From Pararoseomonas baculiformis (GTDB lineage Bacteria; Pseudomonadota; Alphaproteobacteria; Acetobacterales; Acetobacteraceae): 64,000 nucleotides of DNA. The position numbers were made by a program, and so were the translations under genes. A model generated the notes under the pieces. It did no database searches. It saw only the letters and a list, made by a program, of their open reading frames with translations, and was not told the DNA's origin. Shown in pieces: positions 1-8,632 of the stretch (its first letter is position 1; each line of letters starts with the position of its first letter). Location of the stretch: positions 1 to 64,000 of the forward strand of contig NZ_JAGIZB010000018.1 of the NCBI RefSeq assembly GCF_017813395.1. The letters run 5' to 3'.

Positions 1-177
1 TGGCCCTTGGCCAGAGGACGCCGCAGGAATACCGTTCTCTGGCAAGCCCTTCAGGGGTGTCGGAGGGCTCCGTAGCCGTCGAAGGCTAACGCTGGATCTG
101 GACCACCAAACCCAAGCGCCTCACGGTTCCGCCGAAAAACCTAACACCTCAGATGGACCACTTTCGCCGGGGCACCT

Positions 178-865
178 CAGCCTGGCGGGCCTGGACTGGC
201 GGGTGCCGCACGACAACATCCTCTGACTACGGCAGAAGGACCTGGTGGTCACCATCCCCTACCGGCCGCGGCGCGGGCCGCTGCACCTCGTCATCAACAG
301 TACCGGGCCTAAGGTGCTCGGCGAGGGCGAGTGGAAGGCGAGGAAACACGGGCCGACAAGCGCCGGGTCTGGCGCACGGTGGCCCTGGTGATCGACGCCG
401 AGACCCACGAGGTGCGGGCAGTCGAGATGACGGATCACCGGCATGCGACGGCGAGATCGTGCCGGGCCTGCTGGCTCAGCTTCCGCCAGGGAGCGGATCG
501 GCGTTATCAGTGGCGATGGCGCCTATCACACCCGCGGCGTCTACGCGGCTTCCGCCTCACGTCAGGCCGCCATGATCGTGCCGCCGCGTCGTACCGGCAG
601 GCCGTGGAAGGCCCGAATGGCAGGTGCGGGCGAGCGGAACGAGACGGTCCGCGCCATAAAGCGTCTTGGCCGGCGACTCTGGAAGAGGTGGAGCGGCTAC
701 CATCGCCGCAGCCTCGCCGAGGAGGCCATGTCACGCCTCAAGCGCCTGGGCGAGCGCCTCTCGGCCCGCGAACCCGCCTATCAGGTCGCGGAAGTCCAGA
801 TCCGGTGCGCCATCCTCAACACCTTCACCGTCCTCGGCATGCCCGACACCGTCCCTTGCGCCTGA
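178..865 (+). pseudogene. Decayed IS5-family transposase
   Basis: Fragments of one DDE transposase are spread over two reading frames. Frame 2 reads SLAGLDWRVP, hits an in-frame TGA near base 223, and continues LVVTIPYRPRRGPLHLVI and GEGEWKARKHG. Frame 1 carries DKRRVWRTVALVID and VRAVEMTDHRH from about base 345. Frame 2 resumes at about 450 with ISGDGAYHTRGVY, RNETVRAIKRLGRRLWKRW and SGYHRRSLAEEAMSRLKRLG up to the stop at 865. The DGAYDTRG-like block and the KRWSGYHRRS block with its downstream Glu are typical of the IS5 group. At least one stop and two frameshifts make it non-functional. The N-terminal part is not recognisable in the first 177 bases. It lies in the same element end as the integrase that follows. 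Confidence 0.85.
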
Positions 866-899
866 TCAAGCCTCGAAAGGGAATAGAGTGTCCTCGGGC

Positions 900-918
900 G
901 GGATTGTGCAACAGCACC
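900..918 (+). repeat. Probable right terminal inverted repeat of the IS5 remnant
   Basis: The sequence GGGATTGTGCAACAGCACC sits 34 bases after the transposase stop. It resembles the GGnTTGTGCAACA ends known from many IS5-family elements. The matching left end is not visible and is probably lost or outside the window. Bases 919-1081, between this repeat and the integrase, hold no gene that I can support. Confidence 0.5.
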
Positions 919-1081
919 AATCGGCTCATCCAAAGATCGGCTTGCTTGGCCCACTTAGCTGGCGCACAGTTGGGAACGGCGATTTAAACTTCGCTGCGAA
1001 TCAGACTTGACGACCGTCCGGCTGCGCGGATCCAGGTTCCTCAGCCAATCAGCGGCCTGGCGCTTCCGGTTGATCTTATAC

Positions 1082-3304
1082 TCAGCGATGCGGCTTGAGC
1101 TGCTCAGCACGCTTCGCAAGCAACTCAACATCTAACTCGGGATAGCGGAGCAACTCCATCGCATCGGCGAGTTCCGTGTGAGAAAGGCCGCTGTTGTACG
1201 TGCCTCCCGTCATGCTGTTTCCATGGCTGTGGCCGAGCAGTGTCCGGATGATGGTTTCCGGAACTTTAGAGGCGAGAAGTCTTGTATTCACGCCATGGCG
1301 CATCGAGTGGAAGTCCTGTCCCTCTTTGTAAGCATCGACGGCGAGGCGGTACCCCGTCCACCACTGGCTGAAATTGTGTCCGAAGCGCTTGTCGGGTCCA
1401 GCTCGCTTGAAGCCGGGAAAGAGTAATCGAGAGCCGCTCTGCCGCATGGTCCGGACGTAGTCGAGAAAGCCGAGCTCCTTCAGGACGCTGTGAACCGGTA
1501 CTTTGCGTACACTGCTTGCGCTCTTCACCTGAGTCCGCTTGCGGTCATGGATGGCTCCGATGGAGATCAGTTCAACCCCATCCTCCTTGACTACGTCATC
1601 AGGCCAGAGTTCGAGAAGTTCCTCCAGACGTTCGCCCCCGTAGAGCGCGACAAGCGGAACCCAGTACCGCGCATCGCGAATGAGCGTGTTCCCTGGCAGG
1701 AAGCGGTCCTCGGGATTATCACTGAAGCCGGTAAAGGCTGGGCCGTGAAAGATGGCTGTGAGGCGATCATCCTCGAGCTGCCTGCGATCGAAGGTGGCAT
1801 TGGCCTTCACATATGACTTCGAAAATCGGACTGCGAGAAATGGGGTCTGCCCCTTGCGGTCAACATCCAGTTGTTCGCCTACGAGGGTCTGCAAGCTCGT
1901 GAGGTGCTTGTTGATCGTGGCCGCCGACATGCGCGGAACTCGTGGTGCGTCCTCCGGGTCGGAGTTGGCGGCGATCGCGGTCCGTATGGCTACCGCATCG
2001 TCCTCGTCCGCCAGGAGGATTGCCTCTCGGGCGGTCCTGTTCCGGAAGCGCCCGCCCTTGCCGTGCTGGTTAGGAACGCGGCCTAGCTGCTCGCGTAAGT
2101 CCTGGCAGGTCTCTTTCGTGATCGCGGTGATGTTCAGATCGCCGCAGATGTCGCCGAAGAGGCGTCTGGCCACATTGTAGTCGCGGATCTGCTTCGGTCC
2201 GACCTGATCCATCGTGCGAGCTTTGATCCGGGCGATCGCGGCCGCCGAGGCCTGCATGAAGCCGGCTGGCTTCGCCGAGGGAACCTGCTCCGCCTGCGCG
2301 GGCGCCTCGTCCCCCTCCTGCTGATTGCCCGTCGTCGACGCCGCCGGCTTGCCCGTGACGTTCAGGTCGCGTGCCCTTCCCGGGTCTTCCCTGACAGGGC
2401 GGCTCTGGATCGGCATGGCCATGAGTGGATCAAGCTCAGGTGCCGGGTACTGCCCGCGCTCGCGACGGGCGTCCTCGCGTGCGACATCCGCCAGCACCCG
2501 GAGCGCATACCGGAGCATGATCCGCCGCTCGGCAGGCTCGAAGGCAATGCCCTCCTCCAACTCAAAGCGCGACAGATGCTCCTCTGCAAGGTCGGTGTCG
2601 TTGGCCAGCAGCGCTCTCTCGAAGATGCCGGCCCGTCCCTCGGCGACGGCGGCTCGCCGGGCGCTCTCGCCGAGCAGGCTCGCCCGTATCGGCGTTGCCT
2701 TCCCGCCTTCTACCAAGGCCGAGGCAAGTTGCTCTGCAATCGCCCCGTAGGACTCGCCCGAGGTATCCGCGCCAGGGGCAAGCTCCTCTGTCAGACGTGC
2801 CAGGAGATTCAGGGGCAGTGTCTGGCCCATTGCGTCAGGTTGGTCCGCGAAGGCGCAGAGGCTACGGCCCAACTCGCTTCCGATGGACCACTCCCTTGCC
2901 GGGGCATTGGTACCCCTCACCCCGGCAGGACGTGCCGCCCGCTCCCCCTCGCGCCACGTAGTGGCGCACTTGCGGAAGGCCGCGAGCGCCGTCCCTAGCG
3001 TTTCCGTCTGCCCTGCCGTCCCCGTGCCCGTTGCCATCGCCACCAGCCGCTCGAATTCGGCGTCGAGCTGCGCGGCGCGAATCACCGCGGTTCCCCGATC
3101 ACCTGTTCCCAGGGCCATCTGGACCTCAGAGGACTTGCACGGGAAATCGCCACCCCCGCGATGCCTCAACAGGCGGGAGGGGAGCCGGCGGCGCCAGACC
3201 CAGCGACCATCCCTGAGGGCGAGATGGGTGGTGCGGCGCCGCGGCCGCCGCCGGGCGGGGCGGGCCGTTGTGTGACGCTCTTGTGTGACATCGATGTGTG
3301 ACAC
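1082..3304 (-). CDS. Tyrosine recombinase (phage-type integrase), 740 aa
   Basis: This is a site-specific recombinase of the lambda integrase family. The C-terminal catalytic domain (about residues 505-735) shows the full active set: Arg559 in LYGGERLEEL, Lys593 in VKSASSVRKVPVH, His666 and Arg669 in FHSMRH, His692 in LLGHSHG, and the nucleophile Tyr703 in GGTYNSG. Residues 355-500 look like a core-binding SAM-like domain. An N-terminal stretch (28-70, HLALRDGRWVWRRRLP) resembles the DUF6538-type segment seen at the start of many alphaproteobacterial integrases. The 100-350 stretch is a long helical, low-similarity spacer that makes the protein much longer than a typical 350-450 aa integrase. 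The gene ends nowhere near a partner excisionase in this window. It starts 72 bases from the 3' end of tRNA-Gln, the usual place for an island integrase beside its attachment site. Confidence 0.93.
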   Translation of the reverse strand: MSHIDVTQERHTTARPARRRPRRRTTHLALRDGRWVWRRRLPSRLLRHRGGGDFPCKSSEVQMALGTGDRGTAVIRAAQLDAEFERLVAMATGTGTAGQTETLGTALAAFRKCATTWREGERAARPAGVRGTNAPAREWSIGSELGRSLCAFADQPDAMGQTLPLNLLARLTEELAPGADTSGESYGAIAEQLASALVEGGKATPIRASLLGESARRAAVAEGRAGIFERALLANDTDLAEEHLSRFELEEGIAFEPAERRIMLRYALRVLADVAREDARRERGQYPAPELDPLMAMPIQSRPVREDPGRARDLNVTGKPAASTTGNQQEGDEAPAQAEQVPSAKPAGFMQASAAAIARIKARTMDQVGPKQIRDYNVARRLFGDICGDLNITAITKETCQDLREQLGRVPNQHGKGGRFRNRTAREAILLADEDDAVAIRTAIAANSDPEDAPRVPRMSAATINKHLTSLQTLVGEQLDVDRKGQTPFLAVRFSKSYVKANATFDRRQLEDDRLTAIFHGPAFTGFSDNPEDRFLPGNTLIRDARYWVPLVALYGGERLEELLELWPDDVVKEDGVELISIGAIHDRKRTQVKSASSVRKVPVHSVLKELGFLDYVRTMRQSGSRLLFPGFKRAGPDKRFGHNFSQWWTGYRLAVDAYKEGQDFHSMRHGVNTRLLASKVPETIIRTLLGHSHGNSMTGGTYNSGLSHTELADAMELLRYPELDVELLAKRAEQLKPHR

Positions 3305-3376
3305 GGGCCGCCGAGCCGCCTCTAAGGGCTGGATCGCCGACGTAAGACACTGAAGTAGAAAAGAAATCTGATTCGC

Positions 3377-3451
3377 TGGTTGGGGCGCCAGGATTCGAAC
3401 CTGGGAATGGCGGTACCAAAAACCGCTGCCTTACCGCTTGGCTACGCCCCA
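3377..3451 (-). tRNA. tRNA-Gln (anticodon TTG)
   Basis: Read on the minus strand, the gene begins TGGGGCGTAGCC and folds as a cloverleaf. The acceptor stem is TGGGGCG with CGCCCCA. The anticodon arm is GCGGT-TTTTGGT-ACCGC with anticodon TTG, and the T arm contains GGTTCGAATCC. The CCA end is encoded (3377-3379). The integrase gene lies just beyond its 3' end, so the 3' half of this tRNA is the likely attachment core. No second copy of the 3' end was found in this window, so the far border should lie to the left of base 1. Confidence 0.96.
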
Positions 3452-3520
3452 CCAGTGGCTGCGTCTCGCGCGGACCGGAACATGTCCTTGCACGCGCTCC
3501 ACGTAAAGCCCCCCGCGGCA

Positions 3521-4414
3521 TCAAGTGGCGGAGCGCACGCTGCCGCCCCAACGCCACCAATCCTGCGGCAGCAGCGCCGCGGCCCGGGCCGCGGCGGCGG
3601 CATCGGGGAAAATGGCAAAGCAGGTGGCGCCTGATCCGCTCATCCTCGCCATCAGGGCCCCCGGCAGGGCCGAAAGGGCGCCCAGCACCTCCGCGATGGG
3701 TGGGCATAGCGCGATGGCGGGCGGCTCCAGGTCGTTCCGCAGCCCGCGCAAGGCAGCCGCCATCTCCTCGGCATTCTTCCAGCCAGCGGGCAACTCCGCA
3801 ACCGGGGCGAAGGGGCCGCTCCTTGCCGCGAAGATGCGTGGCGTCGCCACCGAGATCCGTGGATTGGCCAGCACCAACCCGAAAGGCGGCAGGACCGGCG
3901 CGCTTGAAAGTACCTCCCCCACACCCTGCATCCGGGCAGGGCGGGAAGCGAGGCAGACCGGCACATCCGCCCCCAGGCGCAGCGCAAGCGCCGCGAGCTG
4001 CGTGGGGCCGATCTCCACTCCCCATAGGCGGGCCAGCGCCCGCAATGCCGCTGCCGCATCCGCGGAACCGCCGCCGATGCCTGAGGCAACCGGCAGCCGC
4101 TTCTCAAGGCGCAAAGCTGCCCCCGGCCGATCAAGGCCCGCCATCTCCGCCAGGAGCCGGCCGGCCCGAAGCACCAGGTTGTCGGCCTCGGCGGCCAGCG
4201 ACCCGGCCTCTGGCCCTCCAAGGCTGAGGGCCATGCCCTCGCCGCCGGCAGCCGTCACCTCATCCGCCGCATCGGCGAACACCACCAGACTGTCCAGCAG
4301 GTGGTATCCATCAGCACGCCGTCCGGTGACATGGAGGTGCAGGTTCACCTTGGCCCGCGCCAGTTCGGTCACCGGCCCCACCACGGGCCGTTGACCCGCC
4401 GTCATTTCAAGCAT
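3521..4414 (-). CDS. ispE: 4-diphosphocytidyl-2-C-methyl-D-erythritol kinase
   Basis: This GHMP kinase phosphorylates CDP-methylerythritol in the MEP pathway to isopentenyl diphosphate. The three GHMP motifs are present: [11 protein letters not shown] near the start, the ATP-binding loop [17 protein letters not shown], and [12 protein letters not shown] near the C-terminus. The chosen ATG at 4414 gives 297 aa, normal for the family. An in-frame extension to 4597 would overlap the upstream TPR gene and carries no conserved sequence; ATG 4405 is a close alternative. It follows the TPR lipoprotein gene by 25 bases on the same strand, so the two are probably one transcript. Confidence 0.96.
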   Translation of the reverse strand: MLEMTAGQRPVVGPVTELARAKVNLHLHVTGRRADGYHLLDSLVVFADAADEVTAAGGEGMALSLGGPEAGSLAAEADNLVLRAGRLLAEMAGLDRPGAALRLEKRLPVASGIGGGSADAAAALRALARLWGVEIGPTQLAALALRLGADVPVCLASRPARMQGVGEVLSSAPVLPPFGLVLANPRISVATPRIFAARSGPFAPVAELPAGWKNAEEMAAALRGLRNDLEPPAIALCPPIAEVLGALSALPGALMARMSGSGATCFAIFPDAAAAARAAALLPQDWWRWGGSVRSAT

Positions 4415-4439
4415 TGCCACGCAGCGCGGAACCCCGGGC

Positions 4440-6293
4440 TCAGCGCAGTGCGGTGGCGGCGGGCAGGCCGTCCCGCAGCTTGGCCTCGATCCGGCTGGTC
4501 TCGCCGGGCTCGGGGTCCAGGCCCAGGGCGCGGCGCCACTGGAAGCGCGCCTCGACTTGGCGCCCGGCCGCCCAATAGGCATCCCCCAGGTGGTCATTGA
4601 TGACGGCGTTGCGTGACTCCAGCTCCACTGCCTTCTCCAGCCACTCGATCGCGGCCTTCACCTCGCCCAGGCGGAAAAGCGCCCAGCCCAGGCTGTCCGC
4701 GATATTGCCGTCCCGCGGGCGGGCGGCCACGGCCCGCTCGAGCATGCCCCTCGCCTCCTGCAGGCGTTCCCCGCGTTCCACCCATGTATAGGCCAGGTGA
4801 TTAAGCAGCGCGGGCTGGTCCGGTGAAAGCGCCAGCGCCTGGCGCAGATCCGCCTCCGCCCCGCTCCAGTCGCCCGCCCGCTCCCGCGCGAGCGCACGGG
4901 CATGGAAGAGCGGCCAGTCCGCCGCACCGGGCCGGGGAAGCAGCGCGATCGCGGAACTGTACGCAACCACCGCCTCCGCCGCCCGCCCCTCCCGGCGCAG
5001 GAGATCCCCCATCGCCAGCGCTGGCTGGGGGGCACCGGGATGGGCATCCGCCAGGCGCTGCAGGAGCGCCAGCGCCTCGCCACCCCGGCCGAGACGGCCG
5101 AGCACCGCGGCCTGGCGCAGTGCCGCCAGGGGTGCCATCGGATCCGCCGCCGGCACCTGCTCCAGCACAGCCAGCGCGGGCGCGACATGCCGCTCATCAG
5201 CCATGCTCTCGGCGGCCAGGATCTGGGCGGGAACGAAGCCGGGGCGAAGACGAAGCGAGAGGCGGGACAGGATCAGGGAAAGCTCCGGAGAGCCCTGGCC
5301 ACGCAAAGCCGCCCCCAGGGCCACTTGCGCCTCCGCCATGCCCTCCACCGGAGAGGCGACGGCGCGCTCCGTCAGGGCCAGCCGCCGCGCCGCGGGGGTG
5401 GCCGTCAGGGCAATGTCGTCGGATCCAAGAGACATCGCATCGAACAGCCGCGCGCCATCCTCCTCGCGGCCCACCCGGGCGAGAATCCCGGCCGCGATGG
5501 TGGCGAGCCGCATGTTGGGCTCATCCGCCTCGGCCACCGCAATGCGGATCAGCCGTTCGGCGTCGCGCGGGCGGTTCGCCAGGTCCGCGATCATGGCGCC
5601 ATGCAGGGCAGCAACCCCACGCAGCGGACCGCCCTCGGTCAGGGGGCGCAGCGTGGTGAGCGCCGCATCCACGCTACCGCGCCCGGCCTGGGCCCAGGCC
5701 AGCAGCAGCGGCTGGAGGATCTGTGCGCTGCCCTGGCGGGGCAGGCCGCGGATCCGCGCCTCCGCCCGCTCCCACCGGCCCGCCTGCGCATCCGCCCCCG
5801 CCAGCAGCAGCGCGGCCAGCTGGTTCTCGGGCAGGCGGCGGGCCAGGCGCACCGCCTCCGGCCGGCCATCCATCACGGAGGCGTTGAAGGCGCGGGTCAG
5901 GATCTCCGGCTCGTCCGGCTCGGCGTTCAGGGCCCGCAGCAGCGCTTCGGCCGCAGCGCCGGCATCGCTTTCATTGGCGGCCAGCCGCCCGGCCAGATAG
6001 GCCCCGAACACCCCGGCCGGCGCCGGTACGGAAGCCGGGTTCACCGCCGGAACCGGCGATGCGGGGCGCTGCGGCGAAGCCCCCGCCGGCGCATCCGGCG
6101 CAATCCGCATCGGGCCGGCCTGGGCCAGCCGTTGCGGCCCCTCGGCGGCGGTTACCGGGCCGCTACCGCCCGCGGCACATCCCGCGAGCATCGCCACACC
6201 CAGGAAAAGGCTCCGCTTGCGCCCGGCAATGCCCATCCAGGCACGGGCCGAGGAAAAGGAGAGGAACCGGAGGGAGCTCTCGGAAGGCATCAT
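4440..6293 (-). CDS. TPR-repeat lipoprotein
   Basis: The product is a 617-aa protein that appears exported and lipid-anchored. Near the N-terminus the run [15 protein letters not shown] contains a lipobox (LAGC), so Cys would be the lipidated residue. The rest is helical and alanine-rich, with tetratricopeptide repeats clearest in the last third ([39 protein letters not shown]). TPR arrays bind partner proteins; the partner is unknown. The start at 6293 has a TAGGA just upstream. ATG 6236 (MGIAGRKRS) would give a more compact signal peptide but lacks a clear ribosome site. It lies upstream of ispE, a pairing I recall from other alphaproteobacteria. Confidence 0.85.
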   Translation of the reverse strand: MMPSESSLRFLSFSSARAWMGIAGRKRSLFLGVAMLAGCAAGGSGPVTAAEGPQRLAQAGPMRIAPDAPAGASPQRPASPVPAVNPASVPAPAGVFGAYLAGRLAANESDAGAAAEALLRALNAEPDEPEILTRAFNASVMDGRPEAVRLARRLPENQLAALLLAGADAQAGRWERAEARIRGLPRQGSAQILQPLLLAWAQAGRGSVDAALTTLRPLTEGGPLRGVAALHGAMIADLANRPRDAERLIRIAVAEADEPNMRLATIAAGILARVGREEDGARLFDAMSLGSDDIALTATPAARRLALTERAVASPVEGMAEAQVALGAALRGQGSPELSLILSRLSLRLRPGFVPAQILAAESMADERHVAPALAVLEQVPAADPMAPLAALRQAAVLGRLGRGGEALALLQRLADAHPGAPQPALAMGDLLRREGRAAEAVVAYSSAIALLPRPGAADWPLFHARALARERAGDWSGAEADLRQALALSPDQPALLNHLAYTWVERGERLQEARGMLERAVAARPRDGNIADSLGWALFRLGEVKAAIEWLEKAVELESRNAVINDHLGDAYWAAGRQVEARFQWRRALGLDPEPGETSRIEAKLRDGLPAATALR

Positions 6294-6466
6294 GAGTCCT
6301 ACCGTAAGATCACCCGCCCGTGAGTTTCCAGCACGACCTTCGCCTCCTTCGCGACCGAAGGGCCACTGTGGCATTTCTGTGGCTGCACCACCCGGCCCCA
6401 ACCGCTCTTCCCGCTCCTCTCCGACTGTGTTTCATTCCGCAATACTCTCGAAGAGGAAACGAAATC

Positions 6467-7090
6467 ATGCGTGCCATGTTCGTGGCCTTCGCCCTGCTGC
6501 TCGGCCTCGCCGCCGCGCCGGCTGAAGCCCAGAACCGCTTCTGGCTGGTGAACAACACCGGCGACACGATCCAGACCGCCCATGTATCCCCCTCGCGCCT
6601 GTCCAACTGGGGGCCGGACATCCTGGGCAACGGCGTTCTCCCGGCGGGGAACCGCGTCTACGTCACGCCCAATTTCGGGGACTGCACCCTCGATGTCCGC
6701 GTCACCTTCTCCAGCGGGCGGGAGGAGACGCGCATGGGGCTGAATGCCTGCTCCCTCAACACCATCGCCTTTGGCGGCGGGACCGGCGCCATCATCAGCG
6801 GCGGCCCCGGAGCCAGCATCGCCGCTCCGCGCGGAGGCAACCCATCCTTCAACTTCGTCAACCGCTCCGGTCAGACGATCCGTGAGCTCTATATATCCCT
6901 CGCCTCGCAATCCAGCTGGGGCCATGACCGGCTCGGGAACAACGTGATGGGCCCCGGCCAGTCCGTCTGGGTGGACCTCCCGGGCGGCGGCAGCTGCGCC
7001 GCGGATATCCGCGTGGTCTACGCGAACGGCTCCGCTTCCGAGCGGAGAGGTGTCGAGACCTGCAGCAGGACCGATCTCGTCTGGCGCTGA
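6467..7090 (+). CDS. Secreted protein with two cysteine-pair repeat units
   Basis: This 207-aa protein has a clear Sec signal peptide (MRAMFVAFALLLGLAAAPAEA, cleavage before QNRFW). The mature part is two copies of one unit of about 75-80 residues. Each begins with a strand like FWLVNNTGDTIQTAHVSPS or FNFVNRSGQTIRELYISLA, then WGxDxLGxxVLxxG, then a block with two cysteines (DCTLDVRVTFSSG...LNAC and SCAADIRVVYANG...VETC). One Cys pair per unit suggests a disulfide in each. The same unit occurs five times in the protein at 31917-33389. I recognise it as a family of unknown function common in Rhodospirillales and Rhizobiales. The start is fixed by AGAGGAAAC upstream of ATG 6467. Confidence 0.85.
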   Translation: MRAMFVAFALLLGLAAAPAEAQNRFWLVNNTGDTIQTAHVSPSRLSNWGPDILGNGVLPAGNRVYVTPNFGDCTLDVRVTFSSGREETRMGLNACSLNTIAFGGGTGAIISGGPGASIAAPRGGNPSFNFVNRSGQTIRELYISLASQSSWGHDRLGNNVMGPGQSVWVDLPGGGSCAADIRVVYANGSASERRGVETCSRTDLVWR

Positions 7091-7120
7091 ATCGCAGCCC
7101 CAGGAACGCCGCAGAGGAAC

Positions 7121-7154
7121 GAGCCGCGCGAAAGCCCCGCGCGGCTCTTCTTTT
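7121..7154 (+). terminator. Rho-independent terminator
   Basis: A perfect 10-bp stem, GAGCCGCGCG with CGCGCGGCTC, encloses a 7-base loop and is followed by TTCTTTT. It lies 31 bases after the stop of the two-unit secreted protein, and separates it from the radical SAM gene downstream. Confidence 0.85.
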
Positions 7155-7244
7155 CACGGCTTCGTTCCCTTCTTGTTCTTGACGTTCCGGCCCCTGGGAG
7201 ACCAAATAGGCAAGAACACAAGGCGAACTCGATAGGAGGCCACC

Positions 7245-8369
7245 ATGCCGGACGGCAGCCTGGGCAGCCCTCTCCTCACCCGCTCAACCCTGCCCGGCCT
7301 GCGCCGTGGCCGTGGCGCCATCTCGAACCCCGCGAGCCGCTTCGAGCGGACCCGCCCGGATGCCTTCGACGATGGATGGGGCACCCTGGCGCAGGCCCTG
7401 GCCGAGTTGCCGCCCCTCGCCACCTCGCTGACGCGGGACGCCTCCCGCTCTGCCCTCACCTGGAACGACAGCCCGGATATCGGCTTCGACCGTTCGGTGA
7501 ACCCCTACAAGGGCTGCGAGCATGGCTGCATCTACTGCTATGCCCGCCCGACCCACGCCTATATCGGCCTGTCACCCGGGCTCGACTTCGAATCCCGCCT
7601 CCTGTTCAAGCCGGAGGTGGCGAGCCTGCTGGAGAAGGAACTCCGCAAGCCCGGCTATGTGCCGCGCCCCATCGCCCTCGGCTCCAACACGGACCCCTAC
7701 CAGCCCGTGGAGCGCACCCTCGGCCTGACACGTCAGGTGCTGGAGGTGTTGGACCGCTTCAACCACCCCGTCACCATCGTCACCAAGTCCGCGGGCGTGC
7801 TGCGGGACATGGACATCCTGACGCGCATGGCCGCGCGCAACCTCGTCCAGGTCTGCCTTTCCGTCACCACGCTGGACAACCGGCTGGCCCGGATCATGGA
7901 GCCCCGCGCGGCCGCGCCGCTGCGCCGCCTGGCCGCCATGCATGAGCTGTCCCGTGCCGGCATACCCGTGGGCGTCCTGGCCGCGCCCATGATCCCCGGC
8001 GTGAACGATGCCGAGTTGGAGAAGATCCTGGAAGCCGCGCACGCCCATGGCGCCCGCGCCGCCGGCTATGTGCTGCTGCGCTTGCCCCTGGAAATCCGGC
8101 AGATGTTCGAGGACTGGCTGAACGCGCATATGCCGGACCGTGCAGCGCGCGTGCTCGCCCTCATCCGCGAGACCCGAGCCGGCCGTACCTATGACTCCCG
8201 CTTCGGCACCCGGCAGACTGGCACAGGCCCCTATGCCGATATGCTGGCCCGCCGCTTCCAGGTGGCGATGAAGCGCCTGGGCCTGGACCAGGCGCGGGAG
8301 AATGGAAGCCTGGATTGCAGCCGCTTCGCCGTGCCGCGCGAAGAGGAGCGGCAGCTGGAGCTGCTCTAG
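7245..8369 (+). CDS. PA0069-family radical SAM protein
   Basis: The 374-aa protein carries the radical SAM cluster motif CEHGCIYCYA (CxxxCxxC) at about residue 89, which ligates the 4Fe-4S cluster used to cleave S-adenosylmethionine. It is preceded by DRSVNPYKGCEHGC and followed by GLDFESRLLFKP, ALGSNTDPYQPVE and PMIPGVND, the conserved blocks of the PA0069 family (related to SPL-like radical SAM proteins). The substrate of this family is not established. ATG 7245 has ATAGGAGG upstream. It stands alone between a terminator and the first copy of the composite repeat. Confidence 0.93.
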   Translation: MPDGSLGSPLLTRSTLPGLRRGRGAISNPASRFERTRPDAFDDGWGTLAQALAELPPLATSLTRDASRSALTWNDSPDIGFDRSVNPYKGCEHGCIYCYARPTHAYIGLSPGLDFESRLLFKPEVASLLEKELRKPGYVPRPIALGSNTDPYQPVERTLGLTRQVLEVLDRFNHPVTIVTKSAGVLRDMDILTRMAARNLVQVCLSVTTLDNRLARIMEPRAAAPLRRLAAMHELSRAGIPVGVLAAPMIPGVNDAELEKILEAAHAHGARAAGYVLLRLPLEIRQMFEDWLNAHMPDRAARVLALIRETRAGRTYDSRFGTRQTGTGPYADMLARRFQVAMKRLGLDQARENGSLDCSRFAVPREEERQLELL

Positions 8370-8380
8370 GGCTGACGGTT

Positions 8381-8620
8381 CTCCGGAGAGGGCGCTGCCC
8401 TCTCCGGACCTCACCCGCCAAGGGCCTGAGGCCCTTGGAACCCCGTCTGGCTGCCGCGGATATGGTGCAACACGGGGTTTCTTGTTCCCCATCCTGCCCT
8501 TGCAGTCGCCTCCGGTCATCGACCGGAGGCGCACCGTCAGCCGGGCTTTTCCAAACTTCTAAAAGAAGATGATGGTGAGGGGTCCGGGGAGAGGAAGAAT
8601 TCCTTCTTCCTCTCCCCGGC
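8381..8620. repeat. Composite palindromic element, copy 1
   Basis: This roughly 240-bp element is near-identical to those at 21505-21743 and 46517-46752. Its landmarks in order are: a hairpin with arms CCGGAGAGGGC/GCCCTCTCCGG; the box GGACCTCACCC; a hairpin CCAAGGGCC-TGA-GGCCCTTGG; a hairpin GCCTCCGGTC with GACCGGAGGC; the inverted box GGTGAGGGGTCC; and a 14-bp stem GGGGAGAGGAAGAA/TTCTTCCTCTCCCC. The two ends are inverted versions of each other. It fills the gap between the convergent radical SAM and binding-protein genes. It carries no gene of its own. Confidence 0.9.
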
Positions 8621-8632
8621 GGCCAGCCGCCT

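Noticed and set aside
6320-6466. N-terminal extension of the two-unit secreted protein
   Set aside because: The upstream frame lies before a strong ribosome site and ahead of a complete signal peptide, so the true start is ATG 6467.
8302-8562. Short similar open frames in all three composite repeats (also near 21559 and 46494-46704)
   Set aside because: They follow from the shared repeat sequence, run on both strands, lack ribosome sites and are broken differently in each copy.
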